A model generated the notes under the pieces. That model was not told the DNA's origin. It saw only the letters and a list, made by a program, of their open reading frames with translations, and made no database searches. Positions 1-9,638 of a stretch of DNA of 29,025 nucleotides are shown here, piece by piece. The position numbers and the translations under genes were made by a program. This DNA is from a virus: IMG/VR virus record IMGVR_UViG_3300027977_000152, positions 1 to 29,025 of that record. The stretch is one strand, 5' to 3'. Each line of letters opens with the position of its first letter. Position 1 is the first letter of the stretch.

Positions 1-3000
1 GTCAAATTTTAAGATCAGACGGCCAAGAACCGGAATGGGCCACATTTGGTCTAGTCGATCATGTCTACTTTGTTGCCGGCCACGGTGTAGACCTGCCAAG
101 CCCTATACATGGTAGAACCTGGGACAAGCCATTCAAGACCATACGATATGCGTGTGAACAGGTAGAGCGCGGTCCTAGAAATCCTGATGCCACATATCTA
201 CTAGAACTAAATCGTGTGTTTATACAACGTGAAACCACAGAGTTCATACAAAATCAGATCACCAACAACATCGCACCATTCACTTCAGCTTTTGTCTATG
301 ATGACTTCAAGTGCGAAAGAGATGTGGGATTTGTTGTTGATGCACTGATTTATGATCTAAGACACGGCGGTAATGTTAAAATCAGAGGAGCAGCCAATGC
401 TCTCATAGGTGGACTCAGCGCAGAAGAAACAGAAGCTTATCCAGGACTTGCTGTAGAATCAGACGAATCTATCGCAGCCTATAACTACATGGTCACTGTG
501 CTTGAAGATGTGCTGGCACAGACAGCTCCAGCAGTGAATTATCAGACTCTGAACGGTGACAATTCAACTGCTACAGTAGCGCAGTATTTCAATGCAGATC
601 TCACAGCAGAATCAGGAGCCTATACCACAGCAGCTGGATTAGTTGAAGTGATTACTGACGCAATCACTGCTCGTGCAGCAGCGGTAACCGCTCCACAGAT
701 TGCAGCAGCATTGGCCAGTGTGCCAGCTCGCGTAAGTCCTAACAATCTTATCCGCATAGCTACTGGTCAGTACAGAGAAACACTGCCGATTATTGTTCCA
801 GAACAGACCTGTGTGATTGGAGACGAATTAAGATCCACAAATGCTGGTCCCGCAGGCAGCTTGACTAACCTTTCGGATGTCAAATACTCAATGGGTGCTC
901 TGTCAAGACTAGAAACTGTAGTCGGCCAGATTATCGCCGGCACCAATGTCACAGAAAGCGCAGGAAATACAGAAGTACAAAGTTCAGTATTTCCATATGC
1001 CAGCGCAGATGAACAAGCAGATATCACACAGCTGGTTAGAGTCATACAACATCAAATTGACTACCGTGTCAGTGCCACACACATGGTATCAAACGCAGAC
1101 CCTACAGGATATAACAGTGCATATCTCGTAGGCTACGGTGATGCAAGAACACTTATAAAAGAAAACAAAGAATTTATCAAAGCAGAAATCATCGCTTACA
1201 TCACGGTGAACTATCCTGCGGTGAAATATTCTAAAACCATATGCAAAAGAGACACAGGATTTATCGTCGATGCAATGGTCTATGATTTAACCTATGGCGG
1301 ATTTACCCAGACACTGAATGCAGGATTGGCCTATTTTGACGGCACTACAGGACTGGAAATTGATGCATCGGAAGTTACTGCTACTGTGGCAGCTTATGGT
1401 AGATTAAAAACTGTGATGCAACAGATTGCTGCCAACACCGCAGTGACAAAATCCACAGGCAATGCTGCTACTCAATTCACCGATGCTACCAACCTCACAG
1501 GTGGTGCAGCAGCCAGCGCATTCATCGGCGCCAACATTGATAACATCACCAACCTGTTGGCAGGTGACTCAACAGCAGCCACACCTCCCATAGTCACGGT
1601 GACTTCAATCACAGGCACCAATACTTTTGTTACAGCTGGCCACAGCCTCGAAGAAGGAGACTTGGTAGTTCCTATAGAAACACAGAATGGACTGACAGCT
1701 GGTACACGTTATTATGTTTCCGCTACAGGTCTAACTGCTACTGAATTTAGAGTAGCTACCTATTACGCTGGCGGCACACAATCAGGATTTACCAACGGTT
1801 CAGGATTGACCTTGGTGATGACCTATGAAGATCGTCCAGTGGCTACTAATGCAGTGACTACTACTACATCCCTGCGAAATGCTTTTATAACATTACAACA
1901 ACAGGTAAGCACCATTGTTACAGCAATGACTGCGTATATCGCTGCTAATTTTCCAACATTGGTCTATGACTCTGCTAAATGCGAACGTGATGCTAAGATC
2001 ATACTAGATGCAGTAGGCTATGACTTCATGTTCAATGCCAACGGGCAAACTAGAAACGCTGCATTGGCCTATCTAAGAGCCAGCTCATCGGATGTGTATA
2101 GTCTAGGACAGAAGGCAGCCACAAGAGCAGCTTTCACTTTTGTTAAAACACAGGCTCTAGCCAACGTAGGCGGAGATACCACTGCACAGGCTCGCATTGA
2201 AACACTAATGACACTGTTGGACGACATCATTTATGGTGCTACCAATGAAGGCAGTCGTTGTGCCACAGGCAACAGAATGGTTGACTACGCAGTTCTGCAG
2301 TTAGAAAGAAACAGAGACTATATTGTAGCAGAAATTGATGCCTATATAGATTCTACATATACTACTACTGTGACCAACGTCACAGCAACTACAGATGTAC
2401 TCACTTGTTCTAGCACAGCTTGGATGCAGCGTAATGCAGCTATTAGATTCACAGGTACTGTATTTGGTGGCATCAGCACAGGAACCACCTACTACATACA
2501 GAACGTAGTTAGTGCAACCGCATTTAAGATCGCCACCACTAGAGATTCAAACACAGCATTAGATATTGCATCTAATGCTGCAGGATCTATGACCGTGAGC
2601 TTGTATTACAGCAGTACAGCATGTCTACGAGATGTTGGTACCTATATTGATGCATTAAAATACGATTTGAAATATCCAGGCAACTACAAATCAAGATATG
2701 CTGCTAGATACTATGGCAACAGTGTGGTAGGCAGCCTAGAAGAAGACATGTACTATCTACGTGACGGTACTGGGGTTAGAGATCAAACTCTACAAGGACT
2801 TACTGGCGATCTACTTGCACCTAATGAATTTGGTACTTCAAGGGTTTCAGCCGGAGCCTATTGCTCCTTAGATCCAGGTTGGGGTCCAGAAGATTATCGA
2901 GTATGGATCAACACTCGTTCACCGTATGTACAGGGAGTGACCACACTGGGTACAGCAGCTATTGGACAGAAAATAGATGGCGCATTGCACAATGGAGGTA

Positions 3001-5999
3001 ATGATTCGATTGTTTCTAATGACTTCACGCAGGTTATATCAGACGGTATTGGAGCTTGGATCACCAACAACGGTCGTGCAGAACTGGTATCAGTATTCTC
3101 ATATTATGCACACATTGCATATCTTGCAGAAAACGGCGGCAGAATACGTGGTACCAACGGCAACAACTCTTATGGTGATTTTGGATCTGTGGCAGAAGGA
3201 TTTGATGCTACAGAAATCCCAGACACAGGAGTGGTAGACAATCGACTGAGTTTTGAAGCTGTGATAGATAGAATCATATCAACTGGTTCCTCCCTCATAC
3301 AAGTTGAATATCAAAACGCAGGTATAGACTACACAGAAGTGACCTACACAATCACAGGAGGCGGCACCGGAGCTGTGGTTATCGCTGATGAATTCCGCGA
3401 TGAGGCTGTATATGAAGTAAGAATGTTAGATCTTATCGACGACAGCACTAATGCAGAAGAAGCTCAAGGTAACCTCGGTGGGTTTGGTTATATAACCAAT
3501 TCAAACACCGCACAGGGTGGTACATCAACATCAGTAACCATAGCTGCCACAGACGGAGAAATCAGCACTGCTTACATAGGCATGAAGATAGTGTTAACTG
3601 GTGGCGCAGGTGTTGGACAGTTTGGTATCATCAACACCTATAACTCCGGTACTAAAGTGGCAGGCTTAGTAAAAGAATCTGACGGTACAGCAGGATTTGA
3701 TCACATGATTGCAGGCACTGGTATAGTAACACCAGATGCTTCATCAACATATATCATTGAACCCACAGTCACATTCGCAGCACCGGGATATACTAGCACA
3801 GCTAGTACACTGCCAACTTCAGGAGACTGGGTTGCAGTGAAATACGGTGAAACCGCAGCAGTATACGCATCGGTCACCGGCACCTACAGTGGTGCAGGTG
3901 TTGGTGCTACATTTACTGTGATACGCAACGGATGGAAATATACACCTTCCTTACAGGCGGCAGGTACAGGATATGTGAGATTACAAACCATTACCATATT
4001 AGGAACCAGTCTCGGCGGATTAAGCACAGCCAACGACCTAGTGATAACTATCACTGCGGTCAATGTTGCAACTGGTGCTATTTTAGAATTTGATCACGCA
4101 GGATACGGCATAGGTGGTAGATATGTAGCTCTACGTGGTGCTAGCACAGTTGGTGCAACATCCGAAGATGGAGTTTTGTGGACCACTAGAACCAGCTTGA
4201 TGCCCAGTGCGGCAACCTGGTCATCAATGGCTGCAGGCCTGTTTGACGACGGATCCACAGTGGGCAAGGTCAGCAAATTTGTAGCAGTGGCTGGTGTCGC
4301 TGCCAACACCACCGGAGCATACAGTTCGGATGGTATCACTTGGTCAGCAACCAGCATGCAGACTTCTGCGGTATGGGTTGATGTAGCGTTTGGTGCTCAA
4401 AAATTCGTAACTGTTAGTAGTGATGTAACCACAGTGAGAATCAGCAATGACGGCGAAAACTGGGATCAAACTGGAACATTGACCACTACTGGATTTACAG
4501 CTATTGCCTACGGTAAAAACCGATTTGTTGCTATAAAGAGAGGCACCTCAGTGGCCAATTATGCAACTTCGACCACAGTCACAGGCACATGGACTGCAAG
4601 TGCATTGCCAAGTTCGTCAAACTGGGAGAGCATAGCCTACGGTAACAACAGATTTGTTGCTATTTCAAACACCAACGGCGCAATTGCAGCTTATAGTTTT
4701 GACGGGATAACTTGGGCAGCAAGTACATTACCAGCCACAGCAGATTGGTACAAAGTCACATATGGACAGGGAGTATTCCTTGCTGTTAGCGAATCCACAG
4801 TGGCAGCAACATCACCAGATGGCGTTACTTGGACTCTAAGAGCCACATCTACAGCAGCCAGCGGATTCAACGCAATCACCTTCGGTAACAGAGATAGATA
4901 CGGATTGTTCGTAGGTGTCGGCGGCGGAACAGGACAAGTAGCTACATATATCAGAGCAGGGGCCACTGCTAAAGGCCGTGCTCTAGTAGCTGCTAACAAA
5001 CTGTTCCAAGTCAACATTACAGAACCAGGTTCAGGGTACGACACTGTGCCTACTATCACATTTGTAGATCCCAACAACACATTTGAATCGCCAGTAGAAG
5101 TGAGACTCAACAGCGGAGTGCTGTCAAACCCCACGTTTGTCAATCGCGGGGTGAATTACACCACAGGCAGTGGAGAAGTAGATACGGGAGATGGATATTC
5201 AGATCTATATCAGCCGGGGTCATTTGTATCTGTACGGAGATTGACTCAGCAGCCTACTCCAGGCGCTAACGTGGTATTCAGTCATTTGCCAAATGATGTT
5301 TTCAAATTGGTAAATGTGATCACGTTCTTAGGTGTCAACGATGGCGCTTATTCAGCATTCTTCCAAATAAGCCCTGCACTTACTATTAATCAAGCACCCA
5401 ATCATCTTACCACAGTGACTACACGGCTACGCTATAGTCAGGTAAGACTTACTGGTCACGATTTCTTGGACATAGGCACAGGCAGTTTTATAGAAACCAA
5501 CTATCCTGGATTGTCTACCCAACCAGCTATACCAGCAAACGAAACCGTTGAAAATGGCGGAGGTAGAGTGTTCTTTACCGCCACAGACCAAGATGGTAAT
5601 TTCCGAGTAGGCGGATTGTTCAACATTGAACAAAGCACAGGAATCGCTACACTGAATGCAGATGCATTCAATATTTCAGGTCTGCAGGAACTTAATCTGG
5701 GCAATGTAACATTGGGCGGCGGATCTGCTACGATCACTGAATTTTCAACAGATCCGTTCTTTACCGCAGATTCAGACAACCTTGTGCCCACTCAACGTGC
5801 GATCAAGGCCTTTATCGCTGGTCAGATCGGCGGAGGAGGAGCTAGTTTGAACGTGAACTCAGTCACAGCTGGCAGCATATTCATCAGTTCAAACATCATA
5901 ACCACTACCACCCTCGCAGCTATCAACATCAATGCTACTGTTGAATTCCGTGGGGGAGTAATTGGCCTTCCGATAGCGTTCAATTACTTTTTAACATAA
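1..5999 (+). CDS. Giant modular virion structural protein (fibre/adhesin type), 5' partial
   Basis: The frame is open from the first full codon at nt 3 to TAA at 5997, giving 1998 visible residues; the true start lies upstream of the window. The first visible residues (VYFVAGHGVD, then GRTWDKPFKTIRYACE) resemble the large structural proteins of marine T4-like phages. The N-terminal half carries four copies of a C-x-RD-x-G-x3-DA-x2-YDL-like motif (Cys codons at 312, 1242, 1980, 2622), separated by beta-rich linkers such as GTRYYVSATGLTATEFRVAT. Nucleotides 4113-4920 encode about six repeats of the form F-V-A-x(n)-S-x-DG-x-TW, which reads as a BNR/kelch-like beta-propeller. The C-terminus (GGRVFFTATDQDGNFRVGG, then DNLVPTQRAIKAFI) is a typical marine-phage fibre ending. 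I infer a tail- or baseplate-attached host-contact protein. No enzymatic motif is evident. Role confidence is moderate; reality of the gene is near certain. Confidence 0.85.
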   Translation, partial: QILRSDGQEPEWATFGLVDHVYFVAGHGVDLPSPIHGRTWDKPFKTIRYACEQVERGPRNPDATYLLELNRVFIQRETTEFIQNQITNNIAPFTSAFVYDDFKCERDVGFVVDALIYDLRHGGNVKIRGAANALIGGLSAEETEAYPGLAVESDESIAAYNYMVTVLEDVLAQTAPAVNYQTLNGDNSTATVAQYFNADLTAESGAYTTAAGLVEVITDAITARAAAVTAPQIAAALASVPARVSPNNLIRIATGQYRETLPIIVPEQTCVIGDELRSTNAGPAGSLTNLSDVKYSMGALSRLETVVGQIIAGTNVTESAGNTEVQSSVFPYASADEQADITQLVRVIQHQIDYRVSATHMVSNADPTGYNSAYLVGYGDARTLIKENKEFIKAEIIAYITVNYPAVKYSKTICKRDTGFIVDAMVYDLTYGGFTQTLNAGLAYFDGTTGLEIDASEVTATVAAYGRLKTVMQQIAANTAVTKSTGNAATQFTDATNLTGGAAASAFIGANIDNITNLLAGDSTAATPPIVTVTSITGTNTFVTAGHSLEEGDLVVPIETQNGLTAGTRYYVSATGLTATEFRVATYYAGGTQSGFTNGSGLTLVMTYEDRPVATNAVTTTTSLRNAFITLQQQVSTIVTAMTAYIAANFPTLVYDSAKCERDAKIILDAVGYDFMFNANGQTRNAALAYLRASSSDVYSLGQKAATRAAFTFVKTQALANVGGDTTAQARIETLMTLLDDIIYGATNEGSRCATGNRMVDYAVLQLERNRDYIVAEIDAYIDSTYTTTVTNVTATTDVLTCSSTAWMQRNAAIRFTGTVFGGISTGTTYYIQNVVSATAFKIATTRDSNTALDIASNAAGSMTVSLYYSSTACLRDVGTYIDALKYDLKYPGNYKSRYAARYYGNSVVGSLEEDMYYLRDGTGVRDQTLQGLTGDLLAPNEFGTSRVSAGAYCSLDPGWGPEDYRVWINTRSPYVQGVTTLGTAAIGQKIDGALHNGGNDSIVSNDFTQVISDGIGAWITNNGRAELVSVFSYYAHIAYLAENGGRIRGTNGNNSYGDFGSVAEGFDATEIPDTGVVDNRLSFEAVIDRIISTGSSLIQVEYQNAGIDYTEVTYTITGGGTGAVVIADEFRDEAVYEVRMLDLIDDSTNAEEAQGNLGGFGYITNSNTAQGGTSTSVTIAATDGEISTAYIGMKIVLTGGAGVGQFGIINTYNSGTKVAGLVKESDGTAGFDHMIAGTGIVTPDASSTYIIEPTVTFAAPGYTSTASTLPTSGDWVAVKYGETAAVYASVTGTYSGAGVGATFTVIRNGWKYTPSLQAAGTGYVRLQTITILGTSLGGLSTANDLVITITAVNVATGAILEFDHAGYGIGGRYVALRGASTVGATSEDGVLWTTRTSLMPSAATWSSMAAGLFDDGSTVGKVSKFVAVAGVAANTTGAYSSDGITWSATSMQTSAVWVDVAFGAQKFVTVSSDVTTVRISNDGENWDQTGTLTTTGFTAIAYGKNRFVAIKRGTSVANYATSTTVTGTWTASALPSSSNWESIAYGNNRFVAISNTNGAIAAYSFDGITWAASTLPATADWYKVTYGQGVFLAVSESTVAATSPDGVTWTLRATSTAASGFNAITFGNRDRYGLFVGVGGGTGQVATYIRAGATAKGRALVAANKLFQVNITEPGSGYDTVPTITFVDPNNTFESPVEVRLNSGVLSNPTFVNRGVNYTTGSGEVDTGDGYSDLYQPGSFVSVRRLTQQPTPGANVVFSHLPNDVFKLVNVITFLGVNDGAYSAFFQISPALTINQAPNHLTTVTTRLRYSQVRLTGHDFLDIGTGSFIETNYPGLSTQPAIPANETVENGGGRVFFTATDQDGNFRVGGLFNIEQSTGIATLNADAFNISGLQELNLGNVTLGGGSATITEFSTDPFFTADSDNLVPTQRAIKAFIAGQIGGGGASLNVNSVTAGSIFISSNIITTTTLAAININATVEFRGGVIGLPIAFNYFLT

Positions 6000-6002
6000 A
6001 TA
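5996..6002 (+). promoter_or_regulatory. T4-like late promoter motif ATAAATA
   Basis: CATAAATAC overlaps the stop codon of the giant structural gene and lies 18 nt before the ATG at 6021. A GGAG ribosome-binding site (6009-6012) sits between them, so transcription from here would give a normal short leader. The motif matches the T4 late consensus TATAAATA at all but the first base. Confidence 0.55.
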
Positions 6003-6020
6003 CATCATGGAGAATACATT

Positions 6021-6347
6021 ATGCCAACAGGAAGACTAGGCGCAGCTACTTTACTAGCTACGACAGATACATCGATTTACACAGTGCCCAGCAACACGTT
6101 CACAGTGGCCACAGTTTCTATCTGCAATAGAAATGCCACAGCAGTCACTGTGCGGCTGGCCTTAGCGGCAGCAGCAACTCCCGCTGCCAACGGTTCAGAA
6201 TATTTGGAATTCGGAGTCACAATATCAGCCAACTCTGTGCTAGAGAGAACTGGTATCGTGATGAAAGCCACAGAACAATTAGTGGTTTACAGCAGCACGG
6301 CCAATGTCAGTGCTGTGGCCTACGGAATTGAAACAAGCACAGCTTAA
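6021..6347 (+). CDS. Small beta-rich virion structural protein
   Basis: 108 aa, rich in Ala, Thr, Val and Ser, with alternating hydrophobic strands (TDTSIYTVPSNTFTVATVSI) and no membrane segment, Cys cluster or catalytic motif. The pattern suggests a small beta-sandwich, such as a fibre collar, trimerisation or decoration protein. The ATG at 6021 is supported by GGAG eight nt upstream and by the late promoter motif at the end of the preceding gene. It sits between the giant fibre gene and the two Gly/Cys-rich genes, which argues for a structural role. No specific family is recognised. Confidence 0.7.
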   Translation: MPTGRLGAATLLATTDTSIYTVPSNTFTVATVSICNRNATAVTVRLALAAAATPAANGSEYLEFGVTISANSVLERTGIVMKATEQLVVYSSTANVSAVAYGIETSTA

Positions 6348-6362
6348 TAGGGAATAGATATT

Positions 6363-7964
6363 ATGGGACGGTTTGTACCAATAGAATTTACAACTCAGGT
6401 CGCTGAAAAACAACAGCCAAAGATTGCTAACGCTAGAGCCAGCTACGATGGCAAGCAGTGTTGGCAGTACAGGGCAATCTATGAGAGACCAGGATCATAC
6501 ACATTTACTGTTCCGTCGGGTGTGACCTGTGTAAAAACTGTGGTTGTAGGAGGCGGTGGTAAGCCATCATATGGCACCAATGGAAATTGTTGCTCGTTCG
6601 CAGGTGCCGGCGGCGCATACAGTGAAAAGTGTATGACTGTTACCAGTGGCGCAGCATTGCAGATACAGGTAGGCCGCCAACAACAAGATTCGGCAGTGTG
6701 CTGTAATACTGTGTTGGTGCATACAGCAGGAGGTGCATCAGCACAAGTTCCAGGAGTTGCCACAGGCGGAGATTGGAACAGTCGAGGCGGCTGTAGTGGA
6801 TATAGTTGCAACTATTGTAGCGGATCAGTCAGTCATTATTGCGGATCATGCAAATATTTTAGTACTACCAACTGTTGCGGATACTGTTTTGTTTATCAAT
6901 ATGATGATGTTCAAATGGGCAGCTCAAACTGCTGTAATGCTATATTTGTAGGCGGCGCTAGTGCTGGATCACCACGCAACAGTTGTGGAGGCTGTTCCAG
7001 TGATATGTGCGGATATCTGCACAGTGGAATTGCAGGAGGCGGTGCTGGCATCGGCGACCAGTGTAGGCAAACTATTTGGCACTATAACTGCTGCTCTTGC
7101 GTTTGCGTAGTATGGCAAGGCGATGGCATGACCATGAGCACTAACCATCCAACATCAGCTGAAGGCGGTGGCGGCAGTGAAGGTCGTAGACGGAAAATGT
7201 GTCGCAGCATAACATATGGAGCCTGTGACTATTCTGTATGGGCCAGCGGTGCTGCCGGAACGGGAGGTCCTGAAGGAGACAGCCAGACCAACTTTCAGTT
7301 TGAATGGGGTTACGAAAGCATCTGCGCATACCCATACGGCGGTGGATACCAAATGCCTCAAGCCAGAATGCAGGTACAACGTGAGGCTCCCTGCAGAATC
7401 AACTGGTGGGATATCACTGACATCTGTGGATCAGGCAGTCCAGGACACAGTCAAGAACATAATTACAATCAATGCGGTTATATGGTGGGCGGAATCAGTG
7501 TTCCGGTCTGGCCTGAAAATTCAGGAGAAGGTGCAGGCACCGGCGGCATTATCACATACTGTTGTAATCCAGACCAAATGGGCATGGGTTATGGAAATGC
7601 ATCAAACAGCGGCGGCCCTTCAGTTAACTGGACACTGTTGTGCCACTTGGGTGTGTGTAATAAAACGGAACAGGCATGGTTGCCTGGCATGCAAAATGCA
7701 TTGTTTCCATTCTTTATTACCTGCGCAGGTACACTAGGCGGTTCAGGCGGTGTTGGTTGGTGCGGATTCACCAGCAAGGCTGGCAAGGGTGGCGGTGGCG
7801 GTCAAGCCAAGTGCCAATTCTTATGCGTGTGCTGGGGTGGAACCTTTGACCGTTGCAATAACAGTGGTGCAAATCCGCTACTGGCTTTTCCTCCATGTTT
7901 ATTGGATCAAATGGTCAGCAACGCAGGCACTGGTATAGCCATAATATATTACAGGGAAGCATAA
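6363..7964 (+). CDS. Gly/Cys-rich virion protein A (putative fibre-tip adhesin)
   Basis: 533 aa with 42 cysteines and many glycine tracts. A beta-rich N-terminal module (GSYTFTVPSGVTC then VVVGGGG, about residues 47-73) resembles glycine-rich phage fibre domains. The middle holds a dense cysteine cluster of the form C-x4-C-x2-C-x(n)-SHYCGSC-x(n)-CCGYC. The C-terminal third has glycine runs (GEGAGTGG, GTLGGSGG, AGKGGGGG) and ends in GTGIAIIYYREA. It is a paralogue of the next gene, which starts one nt after this stop. Glycine-lattice adhesins such as phage S16 gp38 offer a structural analogy, but cysteine at about 8% is not part of that family description. The ATG at 6363 follows AGGGA at 6349-6353. 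A role in receptor binding or a cross-linked fibre tip is inference. Confidence 0.75.
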   Translation: MGRFVPIEFTTQVAEKQQPKIANARASYDGKQCWQYRAIYERPGSYTFTVPSGVTCVKTVVVGGGGKPSYGTNGNCCSFAGAGGAYSEKCMTVTSGAALQIQVGRQQQDSAVCCNTVLVHTAGGASAQVPGVATGGDWNSRGGCSGYSCNYCSGSVSHYCGSCKYFSTTNCCGYCFVYQYDDVQMGSSNCCNAIFVGGASAGSPRNSCGGCSSDMCGYLHSGIAGGGAGIGDQCRQTIWHYNCCSCVCVVWQGDGMTMSTNHPTSAEGGGGSEGRRRKMCRSITYGACDYSVWASGAAGTGGPEGDSQTNFQFEWGYESICAYPYGGGYQMPQARMQVQREAPCRINWWDITDICGSGSPGHSQEHNYNQCGYMVGGISVPVWPENSGEGAGTGGIITYCCNPDQMGMGYGNASNSGGPSVNWTLLCHLGVCNKTEQAWLPGMQNALFPFFITCAGTLGGSGGVGWCGFTSKAGKGGGGGQAKCQFLCVCWGGTFDRCNNSGANPLLAFPPCLLDQMVSNAGTGIAIIYYREA

Positions 7965-7965
7965 C

Positions 7966-9615
7966 ATGGGACGGTTTATAAGCACAGGTACCACACAGGT
8001 AGGAACAAATTGCTGTCAAGCAGTGATAAATTCAACCTGCTATCAGGTGAATACGCATCGCTACAACTACGATAATAATGCATGTTGGCAAAACAGAGTA
8101 ATTGTTGACACCCCAGGCTCATATTCATTTACAGTACCAGCGGGAGTCACTTGTCTGCGCACCATTGCTGTAGGTGGTGGCGGAAAAAGCTATATCAACT
8201 GTTCGGCATGCTGCGGCACAGCCGGTGGCGGTGGTGGATACGCAGAAAGACAAGACACTGTGGCTTCTGGCTGCGTAGTCACTGTGGTTGTTGGGCGTCA
8301 ACAACAAGACACAACCATAAGTTATACCAATTCAGCAGGCACAGCAAGAGTGCTCACAGGAGGCGGCGCAGTTGGTCCAGCAGGAGGAGTCGCATCCGGA
8401 GGAGACTGGAACAGCAACGGCGGTAACGGCGGTATTAATTGTAACTACTGTGGTGGCCTAAGCCACTATTGCGGCAGCTGTATCTATCAATATGCTACCA
8501 CATGTTGTGGATACTGCGTGGTTTGGTCAGGAGTGTCTGCAAGACAACTCGATCCGCCGCATGGCAGCAACGACTGTTGTGTGGCTAGATATTCAGGTGG
8601 CGGCAGTGCAGGTTCATGGATCTGGAGCACAGGTGGCATGGGACAATGTGCTGGCAATGCTGTGCCAGTGTTTAGTTTGGGGTATGGAGCCTCAGCAGGC
8701 GGCGGTGGAGGAATTGGAGTTATAGGAAGATCAGTAATCCGCAGTCCGTGGTGCACTTGTACCTGCCACAAAAACGGTTACAACGGCACCGCCGGCGGAA
8801 ATCAATGGCGCAACGTAGATTGCCCCAATGCTGCAGGCGGCGGTGGGGGCACAAAATGGATGTGCTGCTTCCGTTGCGATTGCCAAACATGGGAAGGCAC
8901 TTGCCAGCAAGGCCGCTATAGAAACGGTCCCGGTGGATGGGGCGGACGATGCAACAATGAAGGTCGAGGTGCTTATCAGTATTGGGGCTATAGAACTGCT
9001 CCAAACGGTCACGGTTTACCTTACCACATTGACGTGCCTCAAGGCCCTAGTCCTTGCAAATACGAATGGCACGACATCCACGAAATGCAAGGCAGTGGAA
9101 CCAGTGGCAGATCAATGATGGGTGTATGTTGGCCTAATCAAGACTTTATGAACTCTACGTTTGATTGCATGCCTGATCCTATTGCAGGCGAAGGTGCAGG
9201 CACTGGCGGCATGTCCTATCATTGTTGTGCATTGACTTTTCACTATCCAAACTGCTGTACAGGCGGAGTTGATGCCTGTGGCAGTATTCACTGGCCGTTG
9301 ATATGTTGTCTAGGGACAACAAATAGAATGTGCTGCGCTGACAAGATGTCGCAGGCGCTGTTTCCATACATCGTGAGTTGTGCTGGAACACTAGGCGGGT
9401 CAGGCGGAACAGGTGTGTGCCACCTAGCCAGCAAAGCAGGCAAAGGTGGCGGTGCCGGAGTAAACAGAAGTTATATCTTGTGTATCTGTTGGGGCGGTTC
9501 ATTTAACCTCTGTAACGGATCAGGGGCAGCATTGGCATTTCCGCCTTGCGATTTAGATTGGAGAGCCAGTACTGCCGGCACTGGCATGGCAATAATCTAC
9601 TGGAAAGATGCTTAA
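7966..9615 (+). CDS. Gly/Cys-rich virion protein B (paralogue of the preceding gene)
   Basis: 549 aa with 47 cysteines. It is collinear with the upstream protein: both begin MGRF, share GSYxFTVPxGVTC, GRQQQD, GGDWNS, SHYCGSC, CCGYC, GEGAGTGG, SCAGTLGGSGG and SKAGKGGG, and end with AFPPC followed by GTGxAIIYxxxA. Its cysteines are often paired (CC) or in CxC and CxxC arrangements. Several glycine tracts are longer than in copy A (AGGGGG at about residue 240, AAGGGGG at about 290). The start follows AGGGA at 7953-7957 with 8-nt spacing, and the one-nt gap implies cotranscription with copy A. This is evidently a tandem duplication that has diverged mostly between the conserved blocks. The receptor-binding role is inferred from position and composition only. 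Confidence 0.75.
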   Translation: MGRFISTGTTQVGTNCCQAVINSTCYQVNTHRYNYDNNACWQNRVIVDTPGSYSFTVPAGVTCLRTIAVGGGGKSYINCSACCGTAGGGGGYAERQDTVASGCVVTVVVGRQQQDTTISYTNSAGTARVLTGGGAVGPAGGVASGGDWNSNGGNGGINCNYCGGLSHYCGSCIYQYATTCCGYCVVWSGVSARQLDPPHGSNDCCVARYSGGGSAGSWIWSTGGMGQCAGNAVPVFSLGYGASAGGGGGIGVIGRSVIRSPWCTCTCHKNGYNGTAGGNQWRNVDCPNAAGGGGGTKWMCCFRCDCQTWEGTCQQGRYRNGPGGWGGRCNNEGRGAYQYWGYRTAPNGHGLPYHIDVPQGPSPCKYEWHDIHEMQGSGTSGRSMMGVCWPNQDFMNSTFDCMPDPIAGEGAGTGGMSYHCCALTFHYPNCCTGGVDACGSIHWPLICCLGTTNRMCCADKMSQALFPYIVSCAGTLGGSGGTGVCHLASKAGKGGGAGVNRSYILCICWGGSFNLCNGSGAALAFPPCDLDWRASTAGTGMAIIYWKDA

Positions 9616-9638
9616 GAATCACTTAGGAGAATAAAATT

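Noticed and set aside
4691-5143. 150-codon open frame on the minus strand inside the giant structural gene
   Set aside because: It is fully antisense to well-supported fibre coding, has no ribosome-binding site, and its Val/Ala/Pro/Leu-rich composition is the complement of Thr/Ala/Gly-rich sense codons.
7216-7737. 173-codon plus-strand open frame inside Gly/Cys-rich gene A
   Set aside because: It is an overlapping out-of-frame shadow with no recognisable domain. The main frame is confirmed by its paralogue.
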